Shown here piece after piece: positions 1 to 8,497 of a stretch of DNA of 64,000 nt. Both the position numbers and the translations under genes were made by a program. Source of the DNA: Massilia terrae (GTDB lineage Bacteria; Pseudomonadota; Gammaproteobacteria; Burkholderiales; Burkholderiaceae_D); contig NZ_JANUGU010000001.1 of NCBI RefSeq assembly GCF_024753145.1, forward strand, positions 1,302,001-1,366,000, in the 5' to 3' direction. The notes beneath the pieces are model-generated. The model had not been told where the DNA came from. It worked only from the letters and a program-made list of their open reading frames with translations, and did no database searches. The first letter of the stretch is position 1; the number at the start of each line of letters is the position of its first letter.

Positions 1-925
1 GTACGTCACCGGCTGGCTGCGCACGGCCGAGGGCAAGCCGCTCGGCTTCCAGGTCACTTTCTTCCGCAGCCGCCTCGAAAACGACGACGCCAATCCTAGC
101 GCCTTCGCCGCCAAACAAGTGGTGATCGGCCACGCCGCGCTGTCCGATCCCGCCGTCGGCCATCTGCTGCACGACGAGCGCAATGCGCGCGAAGGCTTCG
201 GGCTGGCCTGGGCGCGCGAAGGCGACACCGACATCAAGCTCGACGACTGGCGCATGCTGCGCGCGGCCGACGGCAGCTACCAGGTGACGGTGCGCGCCCG
301 CGAGCTGTCCTTCGAGCTGCGCCTCGAGCCCACCCAGCCGCCCCTGCTGGAAGGCGAGGCCGGCTTCTCGCAAAAAGGACCGTCGCCGCGCAACGCCAGC
401 TATTACTACAGCCAGCCGCAGCTCAAGGTGAGCGGGACCGCGGCCCACACCGGCGCCAAGGCGGCTTCGGTCACCGGCAGCGCATGGCTGGACCACGAAT
501 GGTCGAGCGAAGCGCTGCAGCCGGATGCGTCGGGATGGGACTGGCTGGGCGCGAATCTCGACGATGGATCGGCGCTGATGGCCTTCCAAATCCGCTCCAG
601 GCAAGGTGGTACACTGTGGGCGCACGCGACAGTGCGCGACTCGGCCGGCAAGATGCGTCAATACGCGCCGGATCAAGTCAGGTTTTCGCCGCGCTCGCAC
701 TGGCAGTCGCCGCGTACCGGCGGCGTCTATCCGGTGTCCACCGACCTCGCGCTGGGCGAGTCTCGCTGGCAGGTCCGTCCGCTGCAGCCCGACCAGGAAC
801 TGGACTCGCGCCGCTCGACCGGCGCGGTGTACTGGGAAGGCGCCGTCAGCATCGCACGCGACGGCAAACCCGCCGGCCACGGCTACCTTGAACTGACAGG
901 CTACGTCGCACCGCTCAAACTCTGA
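1..925 (+). CDS. Lipocalin-like / AttH (carotenoid 1,2-hydratase-like) domain protein, 5' truncated by window edge
   Basis: The reading frame is open from the first base, so the gene begins upstream of the window; about 307 residues are visible. The visible N-terminal part reads YVTGWLRT, then GFQVTFFRSR. Further on are SYYYSQPQL, a WLDHEWSS block and GWDWLGANL. This pattern is typical of the AttH/CrtC-like lipocalin-fold proteins that often accompany ABC-type lipoprotein or lipid exporters. The catalytic role of the family is poorly defined; 'hydratase' is a family name rather than a demonstrated activity here. It ends 8 bp before an ABC exporter gene on the same strand, so the two are probably co-transcribed. 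The family call is fairly secure and the function is not. Confidence 0.8.
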   Translation, partial: YVTGWLRTAEGKPLGFQVTFFRSRLENDDANPSAFAAKQVVIGHAALSDPAVGHLLHDERNAREGFGLAWAREGDTDIKLDDWRMLRAADGSYQVTVRARELSFELRLEPTQPPLLEGEAGFSQKGPSPRNASYYYSQPQLKVSGTAAHTGAKAASVTGSAWLDHEWSSEALQPDASGWDWLGANLDDGSALMAFQIRSRQGGTLWAHATVRDSAGKMRQYAPDQVRFSPRSHWQSPRTGGVYPVSTDLALGESRWQVRPLQPDQELDSRRSTGAVYWEGAVSIARDGKPAGHGYLELTGYVAPLKL

Positions 926-933
926 ACCGAACA

Positions 934-2766
934 ATGACTGACCGTTCCAATACCAATAACGACACCCCGGCCAGCCGCAAAGGCAGCCTTGCCGCCTTCC
1001 GCGGCCTGTTCCCCTTCCTTCGCCCCTACCGCAAGCAGTTCGCCATGGCCGGCATCGCGCTGGTGGTCGCCGCCGCGGCCACGCTCGCGATTCCCTATGC
1101 CTTCAAGCAGATGATCGACCTGGGCTTCGGCGCGTCGGCCGGCCCGCGCAGCATCCGGCATGTGGACGCCACCTTCCTCGCCCTCTTCGCCGTCGCCACC
1201 ATCCTGGCGCTGGCGACGGCGGCCCGCTACTACACGGTGTCATGGCTGGGCGAACGCGTCACCGCCGACCTGCGCGAAGCCGTGTACCGCCACGTGGTCC
1301 AGCAAAGCCCTGAATTCTTCGAGACCACCCAGACCGGCGAGGTGCTGTCGCGCCTGACCACCGACACCACCCTGATCCAGAGCGTGGTCGGCAGCAGCAT
1401 CTCGGTCGCGCTGCGCAACGCCCTGCTGTTCGTCGGCGGCCTGGCCATGCTGTTCGTGACCAGCGTGAAGCTCTCGTCCATCATCCTCGGCCTGCTGGTG
1501 CTGGTGGTGGTGCCGATCGTGCTGTTTGGCCGCCGCGTGCGCAAGCTGTCGCGCGCCTCGCAGGACAGCATCGCCGACGCTTCCGCCATGGCCGGCGAAA
1601 TGCTCAACGCGATGCCGACCGTGCAGGCCTTTACCCACGAGCGCATCGAGGCCGACCGCTTCGGCAAGAGCGTCGAGGGCGCGTTCGCCACCGCCATGCG
1701 CCGCATCCGCGCCCGCGCCTTCCTCACCATGCTGGCCATCGTCCTGGTGTTCGGCACCATCGTATTCGTGCTGTGGCTGGGCGCGCACGCGGTGCTGTCC
1801 GGCGCCATGACGGGCGGCGACCTTGGCCAGTTCATCCTGTACGCCTCCATCGTGGCCGGCGCGATCGGCGCGTTGTCCGAAGTGCTCGGTGAAGCGCAGC
1901 GCGCCGCCGGCGCCACCGAGCGCCTGCTCGAACTGCTGGGCGCCCGCTCGGAGATCCAGAACCCGGCGCATCCGAAACAGCTGCCGCAGCGTACCGCGGC
2001 CGGCGCCGCTGTCGCCCTCGCCGACGTCAACTTCTCCTACCCGTCGCGCCCGGACACCGCCGCGCTGGCCCACCTCGACCTGTCGATCCGCCCGGGCGAG
2101 ACGGTGGCCGTGGTCGGTCCGTCCGGCGCCGGCAAGAGCACCTTGTTCCAGCTGCTGCTGCGCTTCTACGATCCGCAGTCCGGCGCCATCACGCTCGACG
2201 GCGTCGATGTGCGCGACCTCGACCTGCACACGCTGCGCGGCGCGATCGGCATCGTCCCGCAGGACACCATCATCTTCTCGGCCGACGCGATGGAGAACAT
2301 CCGCTACGGCCGCGCAGGCGCCACCGACGAGGAAGTGATCGCCGCCGCCAAGATGGCCGCCGCCCACGAATTCATCGAGCGCCTGCCGCAGGGCTACCGC
2401 TCCTTCCTCGGCGAGCGCGGCGTGCGCCTGTCCGGCGGCCAGCGGCAGCGCATCGCGATCGCCCGCGCGCTGCTCAAGAATCCGCCGCTGCTGCTGCTCG
2501 ACGAAGCCACCAGCGCGCTCGATGCCGAATCCGAACGGCTGGTGCAAGCCGCGCTGGAAGCGGCAATGGTTGGCCGCACCACGCTGATCATTGCGCACCG
2601 CCTGGCGACCGTGCAGCGCGCCGACCGCATCATCGTGATGGAAGACGGCCGCATCGTCGAAACCGGCACCCACGCATCGCTCGTCGCGCTGGGCGGCGTC
2701 TACGCCAACCTGGCCGCGCTGCAGTTCCACCACGTGCAAGTTACAGGAGCTTCAATTGACCGATAA
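934..2766 (+). CDS. ABC exporter, fused permease and ATPase (MsbA-like)
   Basis: A 610-residue half-transporter. Residues ~20-320 hold a six-helix ABC transmembrane domain starting at FRGLFPFLRPYRKQF. The C-terminal nucleotide-binding domain has Walker A GPSGAGKST (~395), signature LSGGQRQR (~499) and Walker B LLLLDEATSALD. The intracellular-loop motif ETTQTGEVLSRLTTDT is also typical of MsbA/BmrA-like homodimeric exporters. Such proteins move lipids or amphiphilic drugs across the inner membrane; the substrate cannot be read from sequence. It follows the AttH-like gene closely and overlaps the start of the aldolase gene by 11 bp, which implies one operon. The length is normal for the family. 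Confidence 0.93.
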   Translation: MTDRSNTNNDTPASRKGSLAAFRGLFPFLRPYRKQFAMAGIALVVAAAATLAIPYAFKQMIDLGFGASAGPRSIRHVDATFLALFAVATILALATAARYYTVSWLGERVTADLREAVYRHVVQQSPEFFETTQTGEVLSRLTTDTTLIQSVVGSSISVALRNALLFVGGLAMLFVTSVKLSSIILGLLVLVVVPIVLFGRRVRKLSRASQDSIADASAMAGEMLNAMPTVQAFTHERIEADRFGKSVEGAFATAMRRIRARAFLTMLAIVLVFGTIVFVLWLGAHAVLSGAMTGGDLGQFILYASIVAGAIGALSEVLGEAQRAAGATERLLELLGARSEIQNPAHPKQLPQRTAAGAAVALADVNFSYPSRPDTAALAHLDLSIRPGETVAVVGPSGAGKSTLFQLLLRFYDPQSGAITLDGVDVRDLDLHTLRGAIGIVPQDTIIFSADAMENIRYGRAGATDEEVIAAAKMAAAHEFIERLPQGYRSFLGERGVRLSGGQRQRIAIARALLKNPPLLLLDEATSALDAESERLVQAALEAAMVGRTTLIIAHRLATVQRADRIIVMEDGRIVETGTHASLVALGGVYANLAALQFHHVQVTGASIDR

Positions 2767-3841
2767 CGAACTGCTGGCGCGCTGCCACACCGTCTTCCCC
2801 GGCCACCGTGCACGCCGTCCCGCCGAGATGTTCGCGGCAATGGCCGGATGGTGCGAGGAGCACGGCATCGAGCACGATGTCTATGGCAGCGGGGAGCTGA
2901 TCGAGCGCTTCCAGGACAAGATCGCCAAGCTCCTCGGCTTCGAAGCGGCCGTGTTCTGCGTCAGCGGCACCATGACCCAGGTGACGGCGCTGCGCCTGGC
3001 CTGCCAGGACCGCGGCCGTCCGCTGGTCGCGCTGCACCCGACCTCGCACATCTTCGTGCACGAGCGCTCCAACTACCAGCTGCTCGGCCATTTCAGCGCG
3101 CTGGCGGTGGGCGACCGCAACCTTCCTTGGACCGCCGACGACCTGCGCAGCGTGCCGGACCGCCTTGGCGCGGTCGGCCTCGAAATCCCGATGCGCGAGA
3201 TTGGCGGCCAGCTGTCCACGTGGAACGAGCTGGAAGCGATCAAGGCCCACTGCCACGAACGCGGCGCCCACCTGCACATGGACGGCGCGCGCCTGTGGGA
3301 AGCGCAGGCCGGCTACGGCAAGAGCGCGGCGGAGATCGCGGCCGGCTTCGATTCGGTCTATGTGTCGCTCTACAAAGGCGTCGGCGGCCTTGGCGGCGCC
3401 ATGCTGGCGGGTAGCCGCGAGTTCGTCGCGCGCGCGTCCGAATGGATGAAACGCCAGGGCGGCAATGTGATCCACCGCTCGCCCTATGTGGTCGCGGCGG
3501 CGATGCAGTTCGACGAGCGGCTCGCTGCCATGCCGGCTTACTTTGAGCGCACGCGCTTTTTCTACGACGCGCTGGCCGCGCATCCCGGGATCCGCGTGAA
3601 CCCGGCGGCGCCGCAGGCAAATATGCTGCACCTTCACCTGCTGGTCAGCCGCGAGCGCGCGCTGGCGATCCGCAACAGGCTGGCGGAGGAGCACGGCATC
3701 TGGCTGTTCAACCGCGCCGCCACCGGCGTGCTGCCGGATACCAGCTACGTCGAGATCTACGTAGGCGACAACATGCTCGCCATGTCGTACCAGCAGATCC
3801 GCAATGCGCTGGCGCTGCTCTCGCAAGCCCTGGCCCAATAG
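2756..3841 (+). CDS. PLP-dependent threonine aldolase / beta-eliminating lyase family enzyme
   Basis: A 361-residue fold-type I PLP enzyme of the threonine aldolase family, which cleaves beta-hydroxy amino acids such as threonine to glycine and aldehyde. The probable Schiff-base lysine is K207 in [11 protein letters not shown], and the cofactor-binding Asp lies in [12 protein letters not shown]. It lacks the N-terminal RSDT block of classical LtaE and starts with a longer leader, so it is a divergent branch and the substrate is uncertain. The start is TTG at 2756: an AGGAG stands at 2745-2749 with six bases of spacing, inside the end of the preceding ABC gene. This suggests translational coupling. 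Confidence 0.85.
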   Translation: MTDNELLARCHTVFPGHRARRPAEMFAAMAGWCEEHGIEHDVYGSGELIERFQDKIAKLLGFEAAVFCVSGTMTQVTALRLACQDRGRPLVALHPTSHIFVHERSNYQLLGHFSALAVGDRNLPWTADDLRSVPDRLGAVGLEIPMREIGGQLSTWNELEAIKAHCHERGAHLHMDGARLWEAQAGYGKSAAEIAAGFDSVYVSLYKGVGGLGGAMLAGSREFVARASEWMKRQGGNVIHRSPYVVAAAMQFDERLAAMPAYFERTRFFYDALAAHPGIRVNPAAPQANMLHLHLLVSRERALAIRNRLAEEHGIWLFNRAATGVLPDTSYVEIYVGDNMLAMSYQQIRNALALLSQALAQ

Positions 3842-3876
3842 GCGATAATACATACAGAAATCACTCACACAAACCG

Positions 3877-4671
3877 ATGCGCCAATACCTCGACTTCATG
3901 CGCCATGTGAAAGACCATGGCACCGTCAAGACCGACCGCACCGGCACCGGAACCCGTTCGGTGTTCGGCTACCAGATGCGTTTCAATCTGCAGGACGGCT
4001 TCCCGTTGGTGACCACCAAGAAGGTGCACCTGAAGTCCGTGATCCATGAGCTGCTGTGGTTCCTGCAGGGCTCCACCAACATCGCCTACCTGAAGGAACA
4101 CGGCGTCTCGATCTGGGACGAGTGGGCCGATGCCAACGGCGAGCTGGGACCGATCTACGGCTACCAGTGGCGCAGCTGGCCCGCGCCGGGCGGCGAACAT
4201 ATCGACCAGGTCACGCAGGTGCTGGAGCAGATCATGCACAACCCGGACTCGCGCCGCATGATCGTCTCGGCCTGGAATGTGTCCGACGTGCCGAAGATGA
4301 AGCTGCCGCCCTGCCACGCCTTCTTCCAGTTCTACGTCGCCGACGGCAAGCTGTCGTGTCAGCTCTACCAGCGTAGCGCCGACATCTTCCTCGGCGTGCC
4401 CTTCAACATCGCGTCCTACGCGCTACTGACCCACATGGTGGCGCAGCAAGCGGGACTGGGCGTCGGCGACTTCGTCTGGACCGGCGGCGACTGCCACCTG
4501 TACAGCAACCACATGGAACAGGTTGAGCTGCAGCTCTCGCGCGACGAGAAGCCGCTGCCCAAGCTGCTCATCAAGCGCAAGCCGGACTCGCTGTTCGACT
4601 ACAAATTCGAAGACTTCGAGGTCGTCGGCTACGAGCCGCACCCCGGGATCAAGGCGCCGGTGGCCGTATGA
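3877..4671 (+). CDS. thyA: Thymidylate synthase
   Basis: 264 residues, exactly the length of the Escherichia coli enzyme. It methylates dUMP to dTMP using methylene-tetrahydrofolate, in the cytoplasm. The nucleophile is C146 in [12 protein letters not shown]. The dUMP-binding arginine region ([10 protein letters not shown]) and folate-contacting segments (RTGTGT near the N-terminus, GDCHLYSNH near residue 207) are intact. A GATAAT-like box lies about 35 bp upstream (~3842-3850), directly after the aldolase stop. The stop codon overlaps the folA start (ATGA), so dTMP synthesis and dihydrofolate recycling are translationally coupled. Confidence 0.98.
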   Translation: MRQYLDFMRHVKDHGTVKTDRTGTGTRSVFGYQMRFNLQDGFPLVTTKKVHLKSVIHELLWFLQGSTNIAYLKEHGVSIWDEWADANGELGPIYGYQWRSWPAPGGEHIDQVTQVLEQIMHNPDSRRMIVSAWNVSDVPKMKLPPCHAFFQFYVADGKLSCQLYQRSADIFLGVPFNIASYALLTHMVAQQAGLGVGDFVWTGGDCHLYSNHMEQVELQLSRDEKPLPKLLIKRKPDSLFDYKFEDFEVVGYEPHPGIKAPVAV

Positions 4672-5156
4672 GCAGGCAAATCACGCTGGTCGTGGCGATG
4701 GACGCGCAGCGCGGCATCGGCATCGACAACAAGCTGCCGTGGCACCTTCCCGAAGACCTCGCGCACTTCAAGCGCGTCACGCTCGGCCATCCGATCATCA
4801 TGGGCCGCAAGACCTTCGATTCGATCGGCCGCCCGCTGCCCAAGCGCCGCAATATCGTCGTCACCCGCAATGCCGGCTGGCGCCACGAAGGCGTCGACGT
4901 CGCGCTGTCGCTGCGGGACGCGCTCGCGCTGGTGGGCGACGAACAGGCCAGCATCATCGGCGGCGCCCAGATTTTCGGCGAATCGCTAGACTTGGCGGAC
5001 CGCCTGGTCATCACGGAGATCGACCACGTCTTCCGCTGCGATACCTTTTTCCCGCCGATCGATCCGGCGCAATGGGTCGAAACCGCGCGCGAGCGTCATC
5101 ATTCTGACGCAAACAGCTGCGATTATTCATTTGTCACTTACCAGAAGCGAAAGTAA
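4668..5156 (+). CDS. folA: Dihydrofolate reductase
   Basis: 162 residues. It reduces the dihydrofolate produced by ThyA to tetrahydrofolate using NADPH. Diagnostic segments are [15 protein letters not shown] near the N-terminus (substrate and cofactor pocket), [26 protein letters not shown] (NADPH site) and the final beta strands around [10 protein letters not shown]. Its ATG overlaps the thyA stop by four bases, so the two genes form a functional pair. The length is normal and nothing suggests a resistance-type variant. Confidence 0.98.
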   Translation: MSRQITLVVAMDAQRGIGIDNKLPWHLPEDLAHFKRVTLGHPIIMGRKTFDSIGRPLPKRRNIVVTRNAGWRHEGVDVALSLRDALALVGDEQASIIGGAQIFGESLDLADRLVITEIDHVFRCDTFFPPIDPAQWVETARERHHSDANSCDYSFVTYQKRK

Positions 5157-5161
5157 GCACG

Positions 5162-5776
5162 ATGTCCTCGGAAGGTTTTCACGTACACGGCCCGCACGAC
5201 CACGCGGTTGAACACGCGGCCCACGGCAGCGACGATTTCTCCAGCCGGATCGCGGTAATGACGGCCGTGCTGGCGACGGTCGGCGCGCTGTTCGGCTACC
5301 TGGGCGGCGCCACGCAGAACGACGCGGCGCTCTACAAGAACAACGCCGCGATCGACAAGACCACGGCGGCCAACGCCTGGAACTATTACCAGGCTAAGTC
5401 CAACAAGCAGAACCTGGCCGAACTCGCGACCAGCCTGCCGGGCGTGGACCAGGCCAAGTACCGCTCCGAAGTGGCGCGCTACCAGTCCGAAAAAGCCGAC
5501 ATCAAGAAGGACGCCGAGAAGTGGGAGGCATCGTCGGAGGCCTGGAACAAGAAGTCCGAGGAAGCCATGCACCGGCACCACCAGTGGGCGCTCGCGACCA
5601 CCACCGAGCAGATCGCGATCTCGCTGGCCGCGATCACCCTGCTCACCCGCCGCCGCTGGCTGCTGCGCGCGACCTGGGTGGTGGCCATCGTCGGCATCGC
5701 GCTGGGTGCCTTCGCCGGCTTCCACATCGACCCGCTGGGCGCCATCTTCGCCGGTGAAGCAGTCGCGCACCATTGA
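5162..5776 (+). CDS. DUF4337 family membrane protein
   Basis: 204 residues, five bases after the folA stop. A charged His-rich N-terminus (HVHGPHDHAVEHAAHG) is followed by one hydrophobic helix (residues ~30-55, VMTAVLATVGALFGYLGG). A long charged helical stretch (~90-140) comes next, then two more hydrophobic helices near the C-terminus (ISLAAITLL and VVAIVGIALGAFAGF). This architecture matches DUF4337 proteins. The function is unknown, and there is no reason beyond spacing to link it to folate metabolism. It probably rides on the thyA-folA transcript. Confidence 0.75.
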   Translation: MSSEGFHVHGPHDHAVEHAAHGSDDFSSRIAVMTAVLATVGALFGYLGGATQNDAALYKNNAAIDKTTAANAWNYYQAKSNKQNLAELATSLPGVDQAKYRSEVARYQSEKADIKKDAEKWEASSEAWNKKSEEAMHRHHQWALATTTEQIAISLAAITLLTRRRWLLRATWVVAIVGIALGAFAGFHIDPLGAIFAGEAVAHH

Positions 5777-5806
5777 CGCATCGACTTTCTTCCACCACCT
5801 CATGCA

Positions 5807-5910
5807 CGACGTCCCCGCGCAGGCGGGGACCCATACCGAGCGTCCGAGGCCGCACAAGCAACTTGCCCACATACTCAGCATGGGTTCCCGCCTTCGCGGG
5901 AACGACGGTT
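5807..5910. repeat. REP-like inverted pair (two palindromic half-elements)
   Basis: Half-element one (5807-5834) contains GTCCCCGCGCAGGCGGGGAC. Half-element two (5879-5910) is in opposite orientation with TTCCCGCCTTCGCGGGAA. Both carry the shared edges CGTC and CCCATG. The ~45-base spacer separates them as in a BIME-type unit. The same consensus recurs at several other sites in the window. Confidence 0.8.
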
Positions 5911-6000
5911 CTGGGAGAGATGGTGTTCATCAAGAGACAACGGTGCGCCACCCGCGCGCCCTGTCTGGTTAACTTTACAAAAAAGTTCCACCCAACCGCC

Positions 6001-6017
6001 GATTTTCTGCGAAAATC
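6001..6017. promoter_or_regulatory. Perfect inverted repeat upstream of decarboxylase gene (possible operator or hairpin)
   Basis: GATTTTC-TGC-GAAAATC: a seven-base perfect dyad with a three-base loop, about 85 bases before the decarboxylase ATG and downstream of an AT-rich stretch. It could be a regulator site or an mRNA hairpin. It has no following T-run, so it is not a good terminator. Confidence 0.4.
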
Positions 6018-6102
6018 CGCATCTCATTTTTTCGGTGCCGTGCGCGGTGGCCTTCCCTGAACGGGGCGGCCGCTCCCACGGCGCTTCGCTTTGGAGCTGT
6101 CC

Positions 6103-8355
6103 ATGAAATTTCGTTTCCCAATCGTCATCATCGACGAGGATTTCCGTTCCGAAAACACCTCCGGCCTGGGCATTCGCGCCCTCGCCGCGGCGATGGAGAA
6201 GGAAGGCATGGAAGTGCTCGGCCTGACCAGCTACGGCGACCTGTCGCAGTTCGCCCAGCAGCAGTCGCGCGCCTCGGCCTTCGTGCTGTCGATCGACGAC
6301 GAGGAGTTCGGTGAAGGCACGGTCGAGGAGACCAATTTCGCGCTGACCGCGCTGCGCGCCTTCGTGCAGGAGATCCGCTACAAGAACTCGGACATCCCGA
6401 TCTACATCTACGGCGAGACCCGCACCAGCCGCCACATCCCGAACGACATCCTGAAGGAGCTGCACGGCTTCATCCACATGTTCGAGGACACGCCGGAATT
6501 CCAGGCCCGCCACATCATCCGCGAAGCGAAGTCCTACCTGGACGGCCTGGCGCCGCCATTCTTCCGCGCGCTGGTCAACTACGCCAACGACGGCTCCTAC
6601 TCCTGGCACTGCCCCGGCCACTCGGGCGGCGTGGCCTTCCTGAAGTCGCCGATCGGCCAGATGTTCCACCAGTTCTTCGGCGAGAACATGCTGCGCGCCG
6701 ACGTCTGCAACGCGGTCGAGGAACTCGGCCAGCTGCTTGACCACACCGGCCCGGTGGCGCGCTCCGAACGCAACGCCGCGCGCATCTACAACGCGGACCA
6801 CTGCTACTTCGTCACCAACGGCACCTCGACCTCGAACAAGATGGTCTGGCACACCACGGTGGCGCCGGGCGACATCGTGGTCGTCGACCGCAACTGCCAC
6901 AAGTCGATCCTCCACTCGATCATCATGTGCGGCGCGATCCCCGTGTTCCTGATGCCGACCCGGAATAACCTCGGCATCATCGGCCCGATCCCGCTCGAGG
7001 AATTCACGCCCGAGTCGATCGCCCGCAAGATCGAGGCCAATCCGTTCGCGCGCAACGCTGCGAACAAGAAGCCGCGCATCCTCACCATCACCCAGTCGAC
7101 CTACGACGGCGTGGTGTACAACGTCGAGACCCTGCGCGAAATGCTGGACGGCGAAATCGACACCCTGCACTTCGACGAAGCCTGGCTGCCGCACGCGACC
7201 TTCCACGACTTCTACAAGAACATGCACGCGATCGGCAAGGACCGTCCGCGCCCGAAGCAGTCGATGATCTACTCGACCCAGTCGACCCACAAGCTGCTGG
7301 CCGGCCTGTCGCAGGCATCGCAGGTGCTGGTGCGCGAATCGGAGACCGTGAAGCTGGACCAGGACGCCTTCAACGAGGCCTACCTGATGCATACCTCGAC
7401 CTCGCCGCAGTACTCGATCATCGCCTCGTGCGACGTCGCCGCCGCGATGATGGAAGCGCCGGGCGGCACCGCGCTGGTGGAAGAGTCGATTTTCGAAGCG
7501 CTCGACTTCCGACGCGCGATGAAGAAGGTCGACGAGGAATACGGCCAGGACTGGTGGTTCAAGGTCTGGGGTCCGGACACCCTGAGCGAGGAAGGCATCG
7601 GCACCCAGGAAGACTGGATGATCCGCGCCGAGGACGACTGGCACGGCTTCGGCAAGCTGGCGCCGGGCTTCAACATGCTCGACCCGATCAAGGCGACCGT
7701 GGTCACGCCGGGCCTTTCACTGGACGGCAACTTCGGCGCCAGCGGCATACCGGCTTCGATCGTGACCAAGTACCTGGCCGAGCACGGCGTGATCGTCGAG
7801 AAGTGCGGCCTGTACTCCTTCTTCATCATGTTCACGATCGGTATCACCAAGGGCCGCTGGAACACCCTGGTGACGGCGCTGCAGCAGTTCAAGGACGACT
7901 ACGACAAGAACGTGCCGATGTGGCGCGTGATGCCGGAGTTCGCGGCAGCTTTCCCGCGCTACGAGAGCTGGGGCCTGCGCGACCTGTGCCAGCAGATCCA
8001 CGACTTCTACAAGCAGTACGACGTGGCTCGCCTGACCACCGAGATGTATTTGTCGGACATGGTGCCGGCGATGAAGCCGTCCGATGCGTTCGCGAAGATG
8101 GCGCACCGCGAGATCGAGCGCGTGGCGATCGACGAGCTGGAAGGCCGCATCACGGCGATCCTGCTCACGCCCTACCCGCCGGGCATCCCGCTGCTGATTC
8201 CGGGCGAATGCTTCAACAAGACCATCGTCGACTACCTGCGCTTCGCGCGCGATTTCAATGAGCGGTTCCCGGGCTTCGAGACCGATGTGCATGGTCTCGT
8301 GAAGCGCGTGGTGGATGGCAAGCTGGGGTACTTCGTCGACTGCGTCAAGCAATAA
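6103..8355 (+). CDS. Orn/Lys/Arg decarboxylase, class I (AdiA/LdcC-like)
   Basis: A 750-residue PLP decarboxylase with the three-part architecture of the inducible acid-response family. It has an N-terminal receiver-like wing domain (IVIIDEDF, ~1-130), the large PLP-binding core, and a C-terminal Orn/Lys/Arg domain ending near GYFVDCVKQ. The Schiff-base lysine is K397 in STHKLLAGLSQAS, and HFDEAW supplies the cofactor-contacting Asp. Family members convert arginine, lysine or ornithine to the polyamine/diamine with proton consumption. Which amino acid is used here cannot be decided by eye, although the length is closest to arginine decarboxylase AdiA. ATG 6103 was chosen over an in-frame TTG at 6091 because GGAG lies at 6093-6096. 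No antiporter gene is adjacent, unlike in adiA-adiC. Confidence 0.92.
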   Translation: MKFRFPIVIIDEDFRSENTSGLGIRALAAAMEKEGMEVLGLTSYGDLSQFAQQQSRASAFVLSIDDEEFGEGTVEETNFALTALRAFVQEIRYKNSDIPIYIYGETRTSRHIPNDILKELHGFIHMFEDTPEFQARHIIREAKSYLDGLAPPFFRALVNYANDGSYSWHCPGHSGGVAFLKSPIGQMFHQFFGENMLRADVCNAVEELGQLLDHTGPVARSERNAARIYNADHCYFVTNGTSTSNKMVWHTTVAPGDIVVVDRNCHKSILHSIIMCGAIPVFLMPTRNNLGIIGPIPLEEFTPESIARKIEANPFARNAANKKPRILTITQSTYDGVVYNVETLREMLDGEIDTLHFDEAWLPHATFHDFYKNMHAIGKDRPRPKQSMIYSTQSTHKLLAGLSQASQVLVRESETVKLDQDAFNEAYLMHTSTSPQYSIIASCDVAAAMMEAPGGTALVEESIFEALDFRRAMKKVDEEYGQDWWFKVWGPDTLSEEGIGTQEDWMIRAEDDWHGFGKLAPGFNMLDPIKATVVTPGLSLDGNFGASGIPASIVTKYLAEHGVIVEKCGLYSFFIMFTIGITKGRWNTLVTALQQFKDDYDKNVPMWRVMPEFAAAFPRYESWGLRDLCQQIHDFYKQYDVARLTTEMYLSDMVPAMKPSDAFAKMAHREIERVAIDELEGRITAILLTPYPPGIPLLIPGECFNKTIVDYLRFARDFNERFPGFETDVHGLVKRVVDGKLGYFVDCVKQ

Positions 8356-8380
8356 GCCCGAAGAAGGTCGTTGAGAGATA

Positions 8381-8470
8381 CCGTCGCCCTCGCGAACGCG
8401 GGGGCCCCATTTTGCTCGCGCAGCGGTAATGCATGCAAAATGGGATTCCCGCGTTCGCGGGAATGACGGC
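8381..8470. repeat. REP-like inverted pair between convergent genes
   Basis: Element one (8381-8415) and element two (8435-8470) are inverted copies sharing CCATTTTGC at their inner edges and CGTC at their outer edges. Together they form a large cruciform-capable structure. Element two contains ATTCCC-N8-GGGAAT (8445-8464). The pair sits between the convergent decarboxylase and histidine-kinase genes, where it may act as a transcription stop for both. Confidence 0.8.
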
Positions 8471-8497
8471 AGCTTTACAGGATGCGATGGCGGCTAC

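Larger units (their letters stand above)
5777..6102 (+). other. Gene-free stretch upstream of the decarboxylase gene
   Basis: A 326-base gap. The first third holds an inverted pair of REP-like palindromes (5807-5910). After that come an AT-richer segment (5968-6000) and a perfect 7-bp inverted repeat with a three-base loop (6001-6017). A GC-rich leader then runs to the GGAG ribosome site at 6093-6096. No convincing coding sequence is present. Short open frames here only translate the palindromes. Confidence 0.6.

Noticed and set aside
5807..5910. Palindromic pairs as possible CRISPR repeats
   Set aside because: Only two half-elements in opposite orientation, no regular array or spacers, and no cas genes.
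5643..5951. Small open frames across the REP-like pair downstream of the DUF4337 gene
   Set aside because: They only translate the palindromes (VVPA-AGTH-type peptides) and lack ribosome sites.
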